Assembly: GCF_000230895.2 (NCBI RefSeq)
Contig: NC_016604.1
Location: 2,480,001 to 2,544,000 of the forward strand
DNA length: 64,000 bases
Source of the DNA: Mycolicibacterium rhodesiae NBB3
GTDB lineage: Bacteria; Actinomycetota; Actinomycetes; Mycobacteriales; Mycobacteriaceae
Direction: 5' to 3'
Shown: piece after piece, positions 7,708 through 16,704 of the stretch
Layout of the letters: each line of letters opens with the position of its first letter
How positions within the stretch are numbered: position 1 is the stretch's first letter
The notes under the pieces: generated by a model
What the model was told of the DNA's origin: nothing
Database searches by the model: none
The model's input: only the letters and a program-made list of their open reading frames with translations
Program-made: the position numbers and the translations under genes

Positions 7708-8764
7708 CGTGCCGGCAGTGCCCGGCATACTGACGCCGGCGCAGTGCCGTCAGACCGCTCGGTCGATCGCCGCCACGCAGGAGTCAACGGGCGCGATTCC
7801 GTGGTTCGAAGGCGGACACACCGACCCGTGGGATCACGTGGAGAACGCGATGGCGCTGACGGCGGCCGGACTCCTCGAGCCCGCCCGTGCCGCATTCGAA
7901 TGGTGCCGCACGACGCAGCGCGCGGACGGCTCATGGCCCATCCAGTTCCGCAACGGCGTCATCGAGGACTTCAACAGCGACAGCAACTTCTGCGCGTACA
8001 TCGCGACCGGAGTCTGGCACCACGTGTTGATCACCCGCGATCGGCGGTTCGCCGAGACGATGTGGCCGGTGGTCACCAAGGCCGTCGACTTCGTCCTCGA
8101 CATGCAGCTCAGCGGCGGCGAAATCGCTTGGGCCAAAAGCCCGAACGGCTTGGAGCCCGAGGCGCTGCTGACCGGATGCTCAAGCATCTACCACAGCCTG
8201 CGGTGCGCGCTGGCCCTCGCGGACTACTTCGGGGATCCGCAGCCGGAGTGGGAGCTCGCCGTCGGTCGTCTCGGCCACGTGATCGCCGAGCACCCGGACG
8301 CGTTCGTGACCAAGGATCGATGGTCGATGGAGTGGTACTACCCGGTGCTCGGCGGTGCGATGCGTGGTGCCGCCGCGCAGGCGCGCATCGACGAGCGCTG
8401 GGACGACTTCGTCGTGGCCGGACTCGGCATCCGCTGCGTCGACGACAGGCCGTGGGTCACCGGAGCAGAAACCTGTGAGCTGGTCATGGCTTTGGATGCG
8501 ATCGGCAATTCGGCCCGCGCCCGCGAGCAATTCGCGTCGATGCACCATCTGCGTGAAGGGGACGGTTCCTACTGGACCGGCCTGGTGTACGCCGACGGCA
8601 AGCGGTGGCCGGTAGAGCGCACCACGTGGACCGGCGCGGCGATGATTCTCGCGGCCGACGCGTTGTCGCGGACCACCGCGGCCAACGGCATCTTCCGCGG
8701 CGCAGACCTGCCGCGTGGCCTCGAGGGCGAGTACGACTGCGAGTGCGCGACAAGCGATCGCTAG
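7694..8764 (+). CDS. mmpH: (alpha/alpha)-barrel protein, probable MMP hydrolase MmpH
   Basis: About 350 residues with repeated helix-rich segments such as PWDHVENAMALTAAGL and G-S-W-P-I-Q-F-R-N-G. These are typical of six-hairpin toroids and are often mis-annotated as prenyltransferase/squalene-oxidase repeats. Conserved acidic residues (E-D-F-N-S-D-S-N) and Trp/Tyr-rich motifs fit a carbohydrate-binding groove. In the MMP cluster the corresponding gene encodes an endo-mannanase that trims mature MMP into new primers. A TTG at 7694 overlaps the previous gene by 14 nt; a GTG at 7709, just after its stop, is an equally good start. Confidence 0.7.
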   Translation: MLSPNVPAVPGILTPAQCRQTARSIAATQESTGAIPWFEGGHTDPWDHVENAMALTAAGLLEPARAAFEWCRTTQRADGSWPIQFRNGVIEDFNSDSNFCAYIATGVWHHVLITRDRRFAETMWPVVTKAVDFVLDMQLSGGEIAWAKSPNGLEPEALLTGCSSIYHSLRCALALADYFGDPQPEWELAVGRLGHVIAEHPDAFVTKDRWSMEWYYPVLGGAMRGAAAQARIDERWDDFVVAGLGIRCVDDRPWVTGAETCELVMALDAIGNSARAREQFASMHHLREGDGSYWTGLVYADGKRWPVERTTWTGAAMILAADALSRTTAANGIFRGADLPRGLEGEYDCECATSDR

Positions 8765-8768
8765 CGCG

Positions 8769-10083
<1,315 letters not shown>

Positions 10084-10087
<4 letters not shown>

Positions 10088-10689
10088 CGCGGGCCGAGGA
10101 TGGCCCGCGAGGCGGTGGCGGCCGGTTCGACGATGCCGCGCACGTCACGCCCGTCCTCGACGAACAGCGCGGTGAGCTCGCGCAGGCCGCCGAGCAGGAT
10201 CAACGCCAGTGGGCGGGAGGTTGGTGGGATCTGCGCGCGCCGGAAACCGGGACTGTCGCTGAGGTCGACGAGCATATCGATCAGGTGCTCCATCGCCACG
10301 CGATGCAGTGGCTGGGCCACGGCGCCCAATGCGGGGAGTTCGCGGATCCAGCTCAGTGTGATGGCGGGTCGAGCCTCGATGTGGGTGACGTAGGCGTCGA
10401 CGGCCTGGCTGATCTGGTCCTGCCAGTCTGCTTCCGGGTCGACGGCGGCGCGGATGTTGGTGATCAGGGTTTCGTTGTTGCGGTAGAGCAGCTCGATCAA
10501 GCAGTGTTCCTTGCTCGCGAAATGCTCGTAGAAGGTGCGCTTGGAAGTGCGGGCGTGCCGGACGATGTCGGCGACGGTGGAGTCGCGGAAGCCGCGCTCG
10601 ATGATCGACGCGGCCATGCCGTCGAGTAAGCGGTCGCGGAACGGGTCGGGCGTGCCGAAGGTGAGAGCGTGGTCGAGCGCGGTCGTCAC
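10084..10689 (-). CDS. TetR-family regulator, divergent from the CYP138-like P450s
   Basis: A 201-residue regulator with helix-turn-helix S-T-V-A-D-I-V-R-H-A-R-T-S-K-R-T-F and the following Y-E-H-F-A-S-K-E-H. The GTG at 10689 is supported by GGGAGG six bases upstream; an in-frame start at 10776 lies inside the operator region. The arrangement TetR-divergent-P450 is that of Rv0135c-cyp138 in M. tuberculosis. It likely represses the P450 operon through the GTAC-rich palindromes between the genes. The stop overlaps the preceding TetR gene by 4 nt, convergently. Confidence 0.85.
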
Positions 10690-10720
10690 TTCGCCTCCCT
10701 CGGGCCCCTTGCGAGCGGTT

Positions 10721-10769
10721 GGTACTAACCGGTACCGTACTACACGAAGCCGCGGTACAACGTAGTACC
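10721..10769. promoter_or_regulatory. GTAC half-site cluster between TetR and P450 genes
   Basis: Within 49 bp there are five GTAC cores. Two inverted repeats stand out: GGTAC-N6-GTACC (10721-10736) and GTACTAC (10737-10743) with GTAGTAC (10762-10768). This lies between the divergent starts at 10689 and 10809 and is the obvious operator for the TetR protein. Confidence 0.6.
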
Positions 10770-10808
10770 AGGACACTGTTGTCCTGATGAGACTGCTGGG
10801 AGTGAGGC

Positions 10809-12191
10809 ATGGGCGACAGGCCTACCCGCGTTGAGCGGGGCACGGCGATTCTCGAAGAGCCCGCCACCGCGTCCCCTGCGGTGAATCTGCCGCCGGGCCC
10901 GCGGATACCGAAGGCTCTGCAGGGCATCGGGTACGCCGTCTCGAGAACCTGGACGTACCAGCAGATCGCCCGCCGCCACGGCAGTGTCTTCAGAATGAAC
11001 CTGCCGGTTTACGGCCGGACAGTCATCGTCGCCGACCCGCAGTTGGCCAAGCAGTTGTTCATGGCAGGCACCGACGACGTCGGCAACATCCAGCCAAACC
11101 TGTCGAGGGTGCTCGGCGATGGATCCGTCTTCGCCCTCGACGGATCCGACCATCGCCTGCGCCGCAAGCTGCTGACCCCGCCGTTCCACGGTAAGAGCGT
11201 CAAGAACTACGAGAAGATCTTCGAAGAGGAGACTCTACGCGAATCGGCGAATTGGCCGGAGGGGCAGGCGTTCTCGACGCTCGAGCCGATGATGCGGATC
11301 ACGCTCAACGCCATCTTGCGCGCGGTGTTCGGCGCCGAGGGCGAACAGCTCGACGAACTGCGACGCATCATTCCGCCGTGGGTCACCCTCGGCTCGCGGT
11401 TGGTGGTGTTGCCCACGCCCACGCGCAAGTTCGGGCGGTACAGCCCCTGGGGCAGGCTGGCCGGATACCGGCGTCAGTACGACGCAGTCATCGACAAGCT
11501 GATCGACCGGGTCAAGTCCGACCCGAACTTCGACAGTCGTGACGATGTACTCGCACTGCTGTTGCGCAGCACCTACGAGGACGGTTCTGCGATGTCGCGC
11601 AGCGACATCGGCGACGAGTTGCTCACACTGCTGGCGGCGGGGCACGAGACCACGGCCTCCACCCTCGGCTGGGCGTTCGAGCGCATCAGCCGTCATCCGC
11701 AGGTGCTGACCAAGCTCGTCGACGAGGCAGCCACCGATGACAACGAGTACCGCCAGGCGACCATTCTCGAAGTGCAGCGCGCTCGCACCGTCATCGATGC
11801 CGTGGGCAGACATGTCTACGCGCCGACGTTCGAACTCGGTGAATGGGTCATCCCGCGGGGCTACTCGATCGTGGTCGCCATATCGCAATTGCATCGCCGC
11901 GCCGAGGACTTCCCGGCGCCGGAGACGTTCGACCCAACACGGTTCGTCGGTACGCGACCGCCGTTCGCGTTCATGCCGTTCGGCGGGGGGACCCGCCGAT
12001 GTGTCGGCGCGGTGTTCGCCAACGTCGAGATGGATGTGGTGTTGCGGACGGTGTTGCGGCACTTCGAAATCGACACGACCTCGGCGCCCGATGAGAGGGC
12101 GCACTCGCGCGGTGTGGCCTACACCCCAAAGGATGGCGGACGTGTTGTCCTGCACCGCCGTGAGACCCCGTTGGACCAGGAGAAGCGATGA
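10809..12191 (+). CDS. cytochrome P450, CYP138-like (copy 1)
   Basis: A 460-residue soluble P450. The I-helix oxygen-activation motif is A-G-H-E-T-T-A-S-T, the K-helix E-x-x-R is E-V-Q-R and the haem loop is F-G-G-G-T-R-R-C with the Cys ligand at about 398. There is no membrane anchor, so it needs a ferredoxin and reductase encoded elsewhere. GGAGTGAGG precedes the ATG. The stop overlaps the start of the second P450 by 4 nt (ATGA), so the two are co-translated. Neighbours and order match the cyp138 locus; the substrate is unknown. Confidence 0.9.
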   Translation: MGDRPTRVERGTAILEEPATASPAVNLPPGPRIPKALQGIGYAVSRTWTYQQIARRHGSVFRMNLPVYGRTVIVADPQLAKQLFMAGTDDVGNIQPNLSRVLGDGSVFALDGSDHRLRRKLLTPPFHGKSVKNYEKIFEEETLRESANWPEGQAFSTLEPMMRITLNAILRAVFGAEGEQLDELRRIIPPWVTLGSRLVVLPTPTRKFGRYSPWGRLAGYRRQYDAVIDKLIDRVKSDPNFDSRDDVLALLLRSTYEDGSAMSRSDIGDELLTLLAAGHETTASTLGWAFERISRHPQVLTKLVDEAATDDNEYRQATILEVQRARTVIDAVGRHVYAPTFELGEWVIPRGYSIVVAISQLHRRAEDFPAPETFDPTRFVGTRPPFAFMPFGGGTRRCVGAVFANVEMDVVLRTVLRHFEIDTTSAPDERAHSRGVAYTPKDGGRVVLHRRETPLDQEKR

Positions 12192-13525
12192 CTGACGCCG
12201 TGATCGTCGACGCCAGAGACACCGAAGACGCGCAGACAATTCGCACGGTGCCGCCCGCGGTGCGGCTACCGAAGCCGGTGCAGGGCGTGCTGTTGGCGGG
12301 TTTCCGGCGTTGGTTCCAGCGCAACGCGGCGAAGCGCTACGGACCGGTGTTCACGATCAACGTCCCGTTCTTCGGTCGAAGTGTGGTGGTCTCCGATCCC
12401 GCGCTTGCCCGGCAGGTGACGATGGCCAGTACCGACGATCTCATCAACGTGCAGCCGAACCTGTCCAGGATCTTCGGGCCGGGATCTGTCTTCGCGCTGG
12501 ACGGCAAGGAGCACCGAGCCCGTCGAAAGCTGCTCGCGCCGCCCTTTCACGGGCAGAGCATCAGGAACTACGAGAAGGTCATCGAAGAGGAGACGCTGCG
12601 CGAGACGGCGACGTGGCCCGAAGGGCGCGAATTCGCCACGCTGGAGCCGATGAACCGGATCACGCTCAACGTGATCCTTCGGACCGTGTTCGGCGCCGAC
12701 GGAGCCGAACTGGACTATCTGCGCGAGATCATCCCGCCGTGGGCGAAGCTCGCGTCGCGGTGGGCCACGCTGCCGAAGCCGCCGTTTGGCACCGGCCGTC
12801 ACAGCCCATGGGGTCGGCTGGAAGAGTTCCGCCGCAACTTCGACCGCACCGTGTTCGCGTTGATCGAGAAGGCCGAGGCCGATCCGCGACTGCAGGACCG
12901 CACGGACATCCTGGCGCTGCTGTTGGGCAGCCGCTACGAGGACGGCACCCCGATGTCCCATCAGGACATCTCCGACGAACTCCTGACCCTGCTTGGCGCA
13001 GGTCATGAGACGACCGCGTCGACACTGGGCTGGGCGTTCGAGCGGCTGCGCCGCCATCCCGACGTCCTCGCCAAGCTGGTTGAGGAGAACGACGAAGGTG
13101 GTAACGAGTTCCGCCAGGCCACAATCGTTGAGCTGCAACGGAACCGGACCGTCATCGACTTCACCGGTCGGCACGTCAAGGCGCCGCATTTCGACCTCGG
13201 TGACTTTCGCATACCGCACGGCTACCAGGTCATGATCGCGGTCGCCAACGTGCATGCCGACACGAACGCGTTCCCGAATCCCGAACGATTCGATCCCAGC
13301 CGATTCGTCAACACCAGGACGCCGACGGCGTGGATACCGTTCGGCGGCGGCACCCGCCGGTGCATCGGCGCCGCGTTCGCCAACGTCGAGATGGATGTGG
13401 TGCTGCGAACGATTCTGCGGCACTTCACGATCGAGACCGACGACGCCCCCGACGAGAAAATCCACTTCCGCGGCATCGCCTTCACGCCCAAGTCGGGCGG
13501 CCTGGTCACGGTGCGCCGACGCTGA
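12188..13525 (+). CDS. cytochrome P450, CYP138-like (copy 2)
   Basis: A 445-residue P450 closely related to the gene before it throughout its length: shared N-P-N-L-S-R type segments, the same S-P-W-G-R-L-x-x-R/Y region, G-A-G-H-E-T-T-A-S-T, E-L-Q-R and F-G-G-G-T-R-R-C with haem Cys at about 392. The pair clearly arose by tandem duplication. The two have diverged mostly in the N-terminal substrate-recognition regions, which suggests different or successive substrates. It is translated by ATGA overlap with copy 1. Confidence 0.9.
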   Translation: MTDAVIVDARDTEDAQTIRTVPPAVRLPKPVQGVLLAGFRRWFQRNAAKRYGPVFTINVPFFGRSVVVSDPALARQVTMASTDDLINVQPNLSRIFGPGSVFALDGKEHRARRKLLAPPFHGQSIRNYEKVIEEETLRETATWPEGREFATLEPMNRITLNVILRTVFGADGAELDYLREIIPPWAKLASRWATLPKPPFGTGRHSPWGRLEEFRRNFDRTVFALIEKAEADPRLQDRTDILALLLGSRYEDGTPMSHQDISDELLTLLGAGHETTASTLGWAFERLRRHPDVLAKLVEENDEGGNEFRQATIVELQRNRTVIDFTGRHVKAPHFDLGDFRIPHGYQVMIAVANVHADTNAFPNPERFDPSRFVNTRTPTAWIPFGGGTRRCIGAAFANVEMDVVLRTILRHFTIETDDAPDEKIHFRGIAFTPKSGGLVTVRRR

Positions 13526-13542
13526 ACGGATAGGTTCGTCGC

Positions 13543-13989
13543 ATGAATCTCGTCGACATGATGAACGACGCGATGGCGACCACCATCCCCGCCGCCGACA
13601 AACTCGGTGTCAAGGCTGTCGAGGCGCGCCGCGGTTTCGCCGCCGCTACCGTGCCGCTGAAGGGCAACGGCAACCACTTCGGTGTCGTGTACGCCGGAGT
13701 GGAATTCACGGTCGCCGAAATCCTCGGCGGGATCATCGCGATCGCGAGCTTCGACGCCGCAAAGTACTACCCGCTGGTGAAGAAGCTGGACATCGAGTTC
13801 ACCGCCGCCGCGCGCAGCGATCTACGCGCCGAAGCGTCCCTCGACGAGGACGAACTGCGTCGCATCGAGACCGAGGCCGCCGAAAAAGGTAAGGCCGACT
13901 TCGTGTTGGACGCGGTGGTCCGTGACGAAGCCGGCCAGACCGTAGCTGTCACCCACGGGCTCTATCAGCTGCGAGCCCACGGGACGTAG
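13543..13989 (+). CDS. hotdog-fold thioesterase-like protein (DUF4442/PaaI type)
   Basis: A 148-residue single hotdog domain. The helix-strand pattern N-H-F-G-V-V-Y-A-G-V-E-F-T-V-A-E resembles the N-H/G..G-x-V-x-x-G motif of PaaI/YiiD-type thioesterases. The start is 17 nt after the P450 operon and on the same strand, so it is probably co-transcribed. It may release or bind a CoA ester made from the P450 product, but that is inference from position. Confidence 0.65.
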   Translation: MNLVDMMNDAMATTIPAADKLGVKAVEARRGFAAATVPLKGNGNHFGVVYAGVEFTVAEILGGIIAIASFDAAKYYPLVKKLDIEFTAAARSDLRAEASLDEDELRRIETEAAEKGKADFVLDAVVRDEAGQTVAVTHGLYQLRAHGT

Positions 13990-14016
13990 TCCCCGCCTGG
14001 GCTACGCCCGTGGACC

Positions 14017-15021
14017 CTAGACTTCAGCCCTTTTCGGCAACTTCCAGCCGGCCCTCGGGAAGTGGCAGGTGTAGCCGCTCGGGTAGCGCTCCAGATAGTC
14101 CTGGTGTTCGGGCTCGGCTTCCCAGAAGTCGCTTGCCGGAGTCACTTCCGTGACGACCTTGCCCGGCCACAGCCCGGAGGCGTCGACGTCGGCGATCGTG
14201 TCCAGGGCGACGCGCTTCTGTTCGTCGTCGAGGTAGAAGATCGCCGACCGGTAGCTCGTCCCGACATCGTTGCCTTGACGGTTCTTGGTGGTCGGGTCGT
14301 GGATCTGAAAGAAGAACTCGAGCAGCGCGCGATAGTCGGTCCGCGCCGGGTCGTAGATGATCTCGATCGCCTCGGCGTGACCCGGATGGTTGCGGTACGT
14401 CGCGTTGGCGTTCTCGCCGCCGGTGTAGCCGACGCGGGTGTCGACGACTCCGGGCTGCTTGCGGATCAGATCCTCCATGCCCCAGAAACAGCCGCCGGCC
14501 AGGATCGCCTTCTTGTACTCACTCATGCCTGTGCCTCCTGCTGTGTTGATTCCCCGGTCGCTTCGCTCCTGCCCACCGGATTGAAAGAGCTTCTTGTAGT
14601 CGCCGTAGCCCTCGGCGTCCAGATCGTCGAGGTGGATGAACCTCAGCGAAGCCGAGTTGATGCAGTAGCGCAACCCTCCCTCGGACCGGGGGCCGTCATT
14701 GAAGACGTGTCCGAGGTGGCTGTCGCCGTGGGCCGAACGGACTTCGGTGCGGAGCATGAACAGAGATCGGTCGCGCTTCTCCACCACATGGTCGGCCTCG
14801 ATGGGCTTGGTGAAGCTGGGCCAGCCGGTGCCGCTGTCGAACTTGTCCACCGATGCGAACAGCGGCGCGCCGGACACCACGTCGACGTAGATGCCGGGTT
14901 CGTGGTTGTCCCAGTACTCGCCGGTGAATGGCCGCTCGGTGCCGTTTTTCTGGGTGACCTTGTACTGCTCCGGCGATAGTGCGTCGATCGCCGCCGGGTT
15001 CCTGTTGTATTGCACGCCCAT
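14017..15021 (-). CDS. fused methionine sulfoxide reductase MsrB-MsrA
   Basis: One open frame of about 334 residues encodes two repair enzymes. Residues 10-145 are MsrB (reduces methionine-R-sulfoxide): GTGWPSF and the catalytic-Cys motif R-Y-C-I-N-S-A-S-L are present, the zinc CxxC pairs are absent. A Gly/Ser/Asn linker of about 19 residues leads to MsrA (S-sulfoxide), which starts M-S-E-Y-K-K and has the nucleophile motif G-G-C-F-W-G. In M. tuberculosis msrA (Rv0137c) is a separate gene at this locus. An AGGAGG sits exactly 7 nt before the internal ATG of the MsrA part (14526), so MsrA may also be made alone. The ATG at 15021 is a tentative start without a clear ribosome site. Confidence 0.8.
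   Translation of the reverse strand: MGVQYNRNPAAIDALSPEQYKVTQKNGTERPFTGEYWDNHEPGIYVDVVSGAPLFASVDKFDSGTGWPSFTKPIEADHVVEKRDRSLFMLRTEVRSAHGDSHLGHVFNDGPRSEGGLRYCINSASLRFIHLDDLDAEGYGDYKKLFQSGGQERSDRGINTAGGTGMSEYKKAILAGGCFWGMEDLIRKQPGVVDTRVGYTGGENANATYRNHPGHAEAIEIIYDPARTDYRALLEFFFQIHDPTTKNRQGNDVGTSYRSAIFYLDDEQKRVALDTIADVDASGLWPGKVVTEVTPASDFWEAEPEHQDYLERYPSGYTCHFPRAGWKLPKRAEV
14534..14539 (-). promoter_or_regulatory. internal Shine-Dalgarno before the MsrA domain
   Basis: On the minus strand AGGAGG is followed by 7 nt and ATG (14526), inside the MsrB-MsrA frame. It is the best ribosome-binding site in this part of the window and suggests separate translation of MsrA. Confidence 0.65.
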
Positions 15022-15123
15022 ATAACGACGGCGGTGAGGGCCCTGTTCCGTGCGGAGATTACGGATGTGTGATGCGCACGCGACCCTCGACAAACGCCAG
15101 TAGAACGTGTTCTAGTTCTGGGT

Positions 15124-15630
15124 GTGACGAGCCCAACCTTCAGCCGCGACGAGCTGGTCGCGGCATTCGAGAATTTCGAGGCGACGGTCGATCGTGCCGC
15201 GCAGACCCGCGACTGGGATCCCTGGGTTGAGCAGTACACACCTGACGTCACATACGTCGAGCACGCCGCGGGAACGATGCGCGGCCGCGAAGAGGTGCGG
15301 CCATGGATCTGGCAGACGATGGAGACGTTCCCCGGTAGCTACATGACGTCGTTCCCGTCGCTGTGGTCGGTATTCGACGAGTCAACCGGTCGGGTCATCT
15401 GCGAGCTCGACAACCCGATGCGCGACCCGGGCGACGGCACCATCATCACGGCCACCAACATCTCGATCATCACGTACGCGGGCGACGGGCTGTGGCGCCG
15501 TCAGGAGGACATCTACAACCCGCTGCGGTTCGTCAAGGCGACGCTGAAGTGGTGCCGCAAGGCGCAAGAATTGGGCACGCTGCCCGACGAAGCCGTGGCC
15601 TGGATGAACCAGTTCGGCGGGCAGAAGTGA
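15124..15630 (+). CDS. SnoaL/NTF2-like protein (Rv0138-like)
   Basis: A 168-residue protein of the NTF2-fold SnoaL-like type: long first helix (ELVAAFENFEATVDRA), then W-D-P-W-V-E-Q-Y-T-P-D-V-T-Y-V-E-H-A-A-G and a curved beta sheet ending in R-R-Q-E-D-I-Y-N-P. Such folds serve as small cyclases, isomerases or ligand binders. The gene position before the SDR matches Rv0138-Rv0139. The stop overlaps the next start (GTGA), so the two are translationally coupled. Confidence 0.75.
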   Translation: MTSPTFSRDELVAAFENFEATVDRAAQTRDWDPWVEQYTPDVTYVEHAAGTMRGREEVRPWIWQTMETFPGSYMTSFPSLWSVFDESTGRVICELDNPMRDPGDGTIITATNISIITYAGDGLWRRQEDIYNPLRFVKATLKWCRKAQELGTLPDEAVAWMNQFGGQK

Positions 15631-16670
15631 CCGCGCTGGTCATCGGCGCCAACGGCTATCTCGGGTCGCATGTCACGCGCCAGCTCGTCGAATCCGGTCA
15701 CGATGTTCGCGTGATGGTGCGTGACGGCGCCAACACGATCGGTATCGACGACCTCACCACGACGCGGTTCATCGGCGACATCTGGGACAACGACACCCTG
15801 CGAGCGGCGATGTCCGGCGTCGACGACGTCTACTACTGCGTCGTCGACACCCGCGGTTGGCTGCGCGATCCGGCGCCGTTGTTCCACACAAACGTCGAAG
15901 GCACGCGCAACGTGCTCGAGATCGCGAAAGATGCTGGGCTGCACCGGTTCATCTTCACCAGCAGCTATGTCACCGTCGGCCGCAGGCGCGGGCACGTCGC
16001 CACCGAGGACGACGACATCGACGGAAGGTCGCCGACCTTTCGGCTCCGGAGATTGACCCCGTACGTCCGCTCACGCGTACAGGCCGAAAAGCTCGTGTTG
16101 TCCTATGCACGCGAGCAGGGGCCGCCCGCCATCGCGATGTGTGTGTCCACGACATATGGCGCAGGCGACTGGGGCGGTACCCCGCACGGCGCGATCATCG
16201 CGGGCGCGGCGTTTCAGAAGCTGCCGTTCGTGATGGACAAGATCGAACTGGAGGCGGTCGGTGTCGACGACGCGGCCCGCGCGCTGCTGCTGGCTGCCGA
16301 AAAAGGGCGGATCGGCGAGCGCTACCTGATCTCGGAGAAGATGATCAGTAACGCCGAGGTGGTGCGCATCGCTGCCGAGGCGGCCGGTGTTGGGCCGCCG
16401 ACCAAGTCGATTCCGCTGCCCCTGTCCTACGCAATGGCAGCGCTGGGCAGCGTGAAGGCCAAGCTTCGCGGTACAGACGAACAATTGTCGTTGGGCTCGC
16501 TGCGGCTCATGCGTGCCGAGGCGCCCGTCGACTGCAGCAAGGCCCGGCGGGAATTGGGCTGGGAGCCGCGACCTGTCGAGGAGTCGATCCGTGAGGCGGC
16601 GCGGTTCTGGGTGGGGCTGCGCGAGGCAAGGCGTAGGAGCAAGTCCCCGTCGAAGGGGGCAACTGGCTAG
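15627..16670 (+). CDS. NAD(P)-dependent epimerase/dehydratase, extended SDR (Rv0139-like)
   Basis: A 347-residue extended SDR. The cofactor loop is G-A-N-G-Y-L-G-S near the N-terminus and T-S-S-Y-V-T-V-G carries the catalytic-Ser strand. The active-site tetrad, usually Y-x-x-x-K, reads Y-V-R-S-R here, so the catalytic Lys is replaced by Arg. It may still bind NAD(P) and act as reductase, or be altered. The GTG at 15627 overlaps the previous stop by 4 nt. The substrate is unknown; homologous position to Rv0139. Confidence 0.8.
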   Translation: MTALVIGANGYLGSHVTRQLVESGHDVRVMVRDGANTIGIDDLTTTRFIGDIWDNDTLRAAMSGVDDVYYCVVDTRGWLRDPAPLFHTNVEGTRNVLEIAKDAGLHRFIFTSSYVTVGRRRGHVATEDDDIDGRSPTFRLRRLTPYVRSRVQAEKLVLSYAREQGPPAIAMCVSTTYGAGDWGGTPHGAIIAGAAFQKLPFVMDKIELEAVGVDDAARALLLAAEKGRIGERYLISEKMISNAEVVRIAAEAAGVGPPTKSIPLPLSYAMAALGSVKAKLRGTDEQLSLGSLRLMRAEAPVDCSKARRELGWEPRPVEESIREAARFWVGLREARRRSKSPSKGATG

Positions 16671-16704
16671 CTTGCGAGCCGGGTGCCAAGATCAGGCAGT
16701 GCGA

